DNA from: Daphnia carinata
Taxonomy: Eukaryota > Arthropoda > Branchiopoda > Diplostraca > Daphniidae
Direction: 5' to 3'
Assembly: GCF_022539665.2 (NCBI RefSeq)
Contig: NC_081333.1
Location: forward strand, 496,001-560,000
Length of the DNA stretch: 64,000 nucleotides
Shown here: in pieces, positions 59,796 through 64,000 of the stretch
Layout of the letters: every line of letters begins with the position of its first letter
How positions within the stretch are numbered: the stretch's first letter is position 1
Notes under the pieces: model-generated
Databases searched by the model: none
What the model was told of the DNA's origin: nothing
Seen by the model: only the letters and a program-made list of their open reading frames with translations
Made by a program: the position numbers and the translations under genes

Positions 59796-62700
59796 GGAGG
59801 AAAAAGTTAAGTAATCGAATTCCAACTCGGTTATTCTCCTTGTGTAAATCAAACTGCGTGTGGCTAGATATCATGGTTCTTATTCATTTAGAGAGAAAAA
59901 CTATTCAACTACTTCTACCTATGAAAATATGGTTGAAATGATGTCTTATTATTTACGATTAAGACATTAAAGAGCTTCTCAATTTAGCGCTTTATGTAGC
60001 TATTCGTCGTATAGTTTGTTCCGTTTTACCTAACCCCTGATAATACAGTCAGTCGGACTATCGCCATCTTGAATACATGTGTATACCTAAAATTTTCTTG
60101 ATCGTGGAGTGAAATCTATTCATACCGTTTTGTTTAATGTCGTTGCACAGTTATTAATTAAAAACAAATATGGTTTATACGGTGCTGAAAAGAGCGCTGG
60201 GCATAAAATGCATTTAAAGTTGAAGGCACGACCTTTTGGTCGGGTCAAGTTGTGGAAAAACCTAAAGTTACTTGCTAACCAAACACTAAGAAATAATCTG
60301 TATTCGTCATGAGCTGATCGGTTTCACGAGGCTATTAAAAATGTTTCAACGCATGTTTTTCCCCCACATTGAAAGTTTCGTGATGCTTCAGCGTATCAAC
60401 ATGGTTCCATAAATTAGATCTGGGTTTATTTAAGCTAAAACTACAAAAAAAATGTGTCGTAAGAAATGGCCTAAACATTAAAAAAACACATGTCGCAGAA
60501 GTGAACACGTACGATAAGAGGAAAAAAAATTGCTAACTTTGCTATTAAAGTTTCATAAATAAATGTTGTTTAGTTCGGAAAGAAAAATCGTATTCAGCAA
60601 AAAAGCTATTAGTAATTTGAAATCATTTTTGAAATCAAATTTTTTCTTATTTAAGTCAGATTTCCTTGAAAAATTCAAAAACACGGAATCAGAAACATTT
60701 AACCTGTTGTGTCATATCTTAAAAATGAGCTAACAAGTGATAACAAGGAATACGAGTAAATATGGGACTAAAATTCACTGCAATGGTAATTGGGGACTCC
60801 CTATTCGTTAAGATATTTTCAATCAATCTGTCCGTTTACACATTGTTTACCTGAAGTATGGAAGATAGGTGGGCACATACCAATCGCGCTGTTAAGTAAA
60901 TAATAGCTCAATGTTTAAATAAAGAACAGCGGAAGCTTATCTAGAAAAAGAATTCGTAAGCCAATTTCATTGATAATAATTTATGACTGTTTATTTATTT
61001 TAATACGCCGTGGGCCTTGGACAATTCCCAAAAGTGGAAAAATCGAGTAACGTAAGGCTTGTGGCGTATAATGATTATATGATTTTATATGATGTTGAAT
61101 AATAATATATACGATTTTCTAAAGGATGTCATTGTTAAATAAGAACTGCATTCTCAGAACTATTTGGCCAGATAAAAGTTCAATATGACTCTTTATCAGT
61201 TCCGGTGTTTTGGCTGAGAAAGAAACTTTCGTTTTTAGGTTTCCCCACTTTAAGTTTACGGAAACTTCGCCCTTATGCAGCTTAGTCCCATACATAAAAT
61301 ATTAAAGCTGAAGGTAAAACCGATAACGGACGACTTTGTACTAAACTGAGGTCAACTGTTGAACTAACTCACAACGAACGATCCGGAAGCGCTGTTAATT
61401 CACGAATGGTTCCTTAGAAAACGATTGCAGCCATTCAAAGCTCCAAGCGGTCCCCTTCCTGGAAACTGCGTTAATTTTGTTTGCTGCTACGTGATAAGAA
61501 AAAACGAGGCTTACAGTGAAACAATTTCGAGAGCATATACTGAATAATTGTGCATAAATATGGAAATACATATAAAGCATTGAGGACATTTTACAAGAAT
61601 CCATCTCATTACTAATACTTCATACCGTACAAATGCTCATTGCTTTTTCACACTAACCAAATTTGTTGCATTTCCGAATCTACGCTAACCTCTTGCTATT
61701 GTTTAGTTACTCGATGGTAAATTTGAAAATTGTCTCTGTCCACTTCGTTAAATTGCCTGCGTGTACAAAATTTAGGCCTCAAGGAGAACCAGCCGTGTAT
61801 TTTACAGTACGTTTGGCTTCGCTGCATCCTACACAGCCTCTACCCACCGTAACCGTGTGATTCCAAAGCTTCTTAGGGAAAAAAGGCCATGAGGATTGGC
61901 ACAGAATGTGTGGCAACAATTCCTTACCTAACGTTGCTTAACGCATTTAATTGCATTTCTGGCTGCTTCCATTTAAGGTCCGCTGTCTGTACGATGAGCT
62001 GTACACTTCATGCAGTGAAATCAGGAAAGATTAACTCAAATTCACTAACCTCTACCTCCCCTGACGCCGGTGAATTAATTCACAGACTTTTTTCGCATAA
62101 ACTTATGAAAATTCAAATTTATTCGAAATCTAAAAGAGCAGCTAATGAAGTTTGTCGCAAATTTGAAGAGACAGGTAATTCAAATCCTTTCTGGAGTCGA
62201 TGATTATTTTTTTTTTCAAACCACATTTAGCGAATAAAAAAATATCCATGTAAACAAAACATTTTACTATTGGAAAAAGCAAAAAAAAAAAAATGCCTAT
62301 TCAATGAAAGGGCAACAAGTGAACGCGGTCGTAGCAAGTAGAACTTGGTTGCACGAAAGCCGCAAGCTGCACTTATAATGATTCTCGACCCATTACAATC
62401 GCGTCCCAAAACCTAAGAGATTAGTTAAAGCTTTTTGCCTGTCAGTCCGGACTATCCCTTTAGTAAACGGAAGAAAACCGTCGTATTTTTCAGTACTGAA
62501 CATTGTTCATAGATTAACTGGTTGAAGAAGGGATAGGTGGGGAAATTTTATTGTGCCAAACGGCGTAAATCGCAAATGGCGTACCGCTGTTAGTGAAAAG
62601 TTGATACTTCAGAGCTTCACATTCTTAACATGACTCGTAATGAAAAAAGAAATTTTCCCTTTACGAAACGACCAAACTTTTCGTGTTAAAAGGAGATAGA

Positions 62701-63020
62701 AAAAAATAAAATGCGATCAGATGAATACTTTTTCTACGTTCCTTCGTTTATTTAAAATTATTATTGGAAAGCAAATTCTGTTTATTTTATAATTTTTCGT
62801 TGAAACACATTGGCATGTATGTCCACGAATCACTTCAATTCAACACATAGATCCACGAAGGGAAAAAAATTTTAACTTTGCAAACCAAATTAACTAAGCG
62901 CGATAAACTGAGTGAGTTGCTCGTACAATTTTCTATTGAAATAAAAAATATACATATATTTTTTACAAATAAAATTGTATACGAATATCAAATTTTTTTT
63001 TCATGATTCTATTTTAACCT
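59796..63020. other. Gene-poor AT-rich stretch
   Basis: More than 3 kb downstream of AMPK beta with no recognised gene. Frames at 60109-60312, 61663-61860 and 61889-62203 have no domain, no signal and no phase-matched neighbours. The 61889-62203 frame (104 codons) is the longest and cannot be excluded as part of a lineage-specific gene. Confidence 0.5.
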
Positions 63021-63193
63021 TCTAGATGGCGTTCACGAACTGAACTGGAAGCGATACGCCAACCCTGAGCGCCAAAGCCGGCAAACGGCGGTACCAAGTA
63101 CCAATTTAAGCGCTGGTAGGCTTGGCTTTGGCTTTGAGAGTCTTGTTGAAGTGGTTCTTGCGTGTTCAGTAATCGAAAGTTCCCTTGTCCCGG
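63021..63193 (+). other. Possible 5' exon of a gene beyond the right edge
   Basis: A GC-rich island in AT-rich surroundings (about 63025-63190) ends in CTTGTCCCG|gtaagttttc, a near-perfect splice donor. It would suit a 5' untranslated or first coding exon of a plus-strand gene starting here. No ATG-led reading frame or family can be named. Confidence 0.25.
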
Positions 63194-64000
63194 TAAGTTT
63201 TCAATCTATTTCACTTTACATTGTATTAAACTGCACATCGATGTATGTACTTAGTTTTTCAAAGATGTACGTTTCGAGAAATCAACATATTGTTCGAAAA
63301 GAAGTGTCGAAATCTTGCTATTGTTCCCTGCCAAAAAAGAAAAAAGGAAAAAAGGGGGGGGGGAGGGGGTATACACAGACAGTGAAGCAAGTCTATTGCC
63401 CGACAAGCATGGGTGCGTCACATCAGCAGATCGAGGGGAGTAAGAAAAACGGAAAGCACAAAATTGTTTAAAATTTTGCCAGTCTTTTGTTTAAATGGAT
63501 GCCACCTCTTGCTCTTTAGCTAAAGAAATTTCAAATGATGTCGGTGGTTGACACTTTAGTTACATTTCTTTTTGCCCGTGCGTAACTTTTGACGTTTAGT
63601 CAAGTCTTACGTTTTAAACGTAAATGCAAAAAAAGTGTCCAAAATGGCTCCTTTACCTATCTAGCCTCGCGAAGTTGGGCAAAAATCGCTGATAACGGTA
63701 AGGTTTGATTTCGTTAGGACTTGACAGTTGATCAAGCGTGCTAGGAAAAGGTATTTAAAAGTCTCACGACTAGTTTTTTTTGCCGCCATATTTGACCTGT
63801 CACGTGCGCCACTGTTCGAAAGAAAAGGTTTGTCTTATTTATTCTTTACCAAAGCTTATAACAAGACGTAATTTGTGTGCGGGAATGACGGGCGTCATGC
63901 CATAATGTCATCTAGTTTTTGATGATAGCTATCATAACGTAAGCAAAGGTCGAAGAATACATAATGAAACAAACGAAAATCTCGGAACAAGTTGGAATTG
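63194..64000. other. Right end of window, no gene seen
   Basis: Contains an A/G-rich low-complexity tract (63335-63370) and no recognisable exon. If the donor at 63193 is real, this is first-intron sequence. Confidence 0.4.

Noticed and set aside
1-64000. CRISPR arrays, prokaryotic operons, integrated viral genomes
   Set aside because: None seen. Intron-rich animal genes fill the window, and repeats are DNA-element or tRNA-like in type.

Overview
The window is arthropod nuclear DNA, almost certainly from a water flea (Daphnia or close kin). Genes have short introns with GT-AG ends, coding exons are compact, and intergenic DNA is AT-rich. The strongest taxonomic clue is a SIFamide precursor encoding TRKLPFNGSIF-amide, the Leu variant known from Daphnia; other crustaceans and insects have a Pro at that place.

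Layout, left to right: (1) 5' part of a CEP131/dilatory-like centrosomal gene (minus, 342-2190, running off the left edge). (2) A 1.3 kb foldback element (2484-3797). (3) A secreted or membrane-anchored protein with two tandem GPR158-like Cache plus Cys-rich units but no seven-helix domain (minus, 4533-7696). (4) RALGAPB, the Ral GTPase-activating complex beta subunit (minus, 8549-14980). (5) A 5 kb gene-poor gap. (6) A Methuselah/adhesion-type GPCR with a somatomedin-B module (plus, 19999-23017). (7) MOSPD2 (minus, 24161-26434), divergent from (8) cohesin subunit RAD21 (plus, 27739-30830). (9) An 11-exon secreted chymotrypsin-family serine protease rebuilt here exon by exon (minus, 31559-35190). 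(10) The spliceosomal cyclophilin CWC27 (plus, 36978-39115). (11) A 5.3 kb imperfect palindrome (about 39306-44578) holding two inverted copies of an unrecognised multi-exon gene, an unmutated structured core and tRNA-like sequences. (12) A decayed repeat (44585-45240). (13) The SIFamide neuropeptide gene (plus, 46051-46526). (14) The microtubule regulator CLASP (minus, 47580-57055) with an internal alternative first exon. (15) The AMPK beta subunit (plus, 58460-59795). (16) A gene-poor right end, with a possible 5' exon near 63.0-63.2 kb.

The genes are ordinary independent loci, with no operon logic. Divergent pairs that may share upstream regions are RALGAPB/GPCR, MOSPD2/RAD21, protease/CWC27 and CLASP/AMPK beta. 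The least ordinary parts are the palindrome and its relation to the smaller foldback element, the double GPR158-type ectodomain protein lacking the receptor core, and the alternative CLASP N-terminus. All exon structures were inferred by eye from splice signals, phase and family resemblance, with no transcript data or database search.
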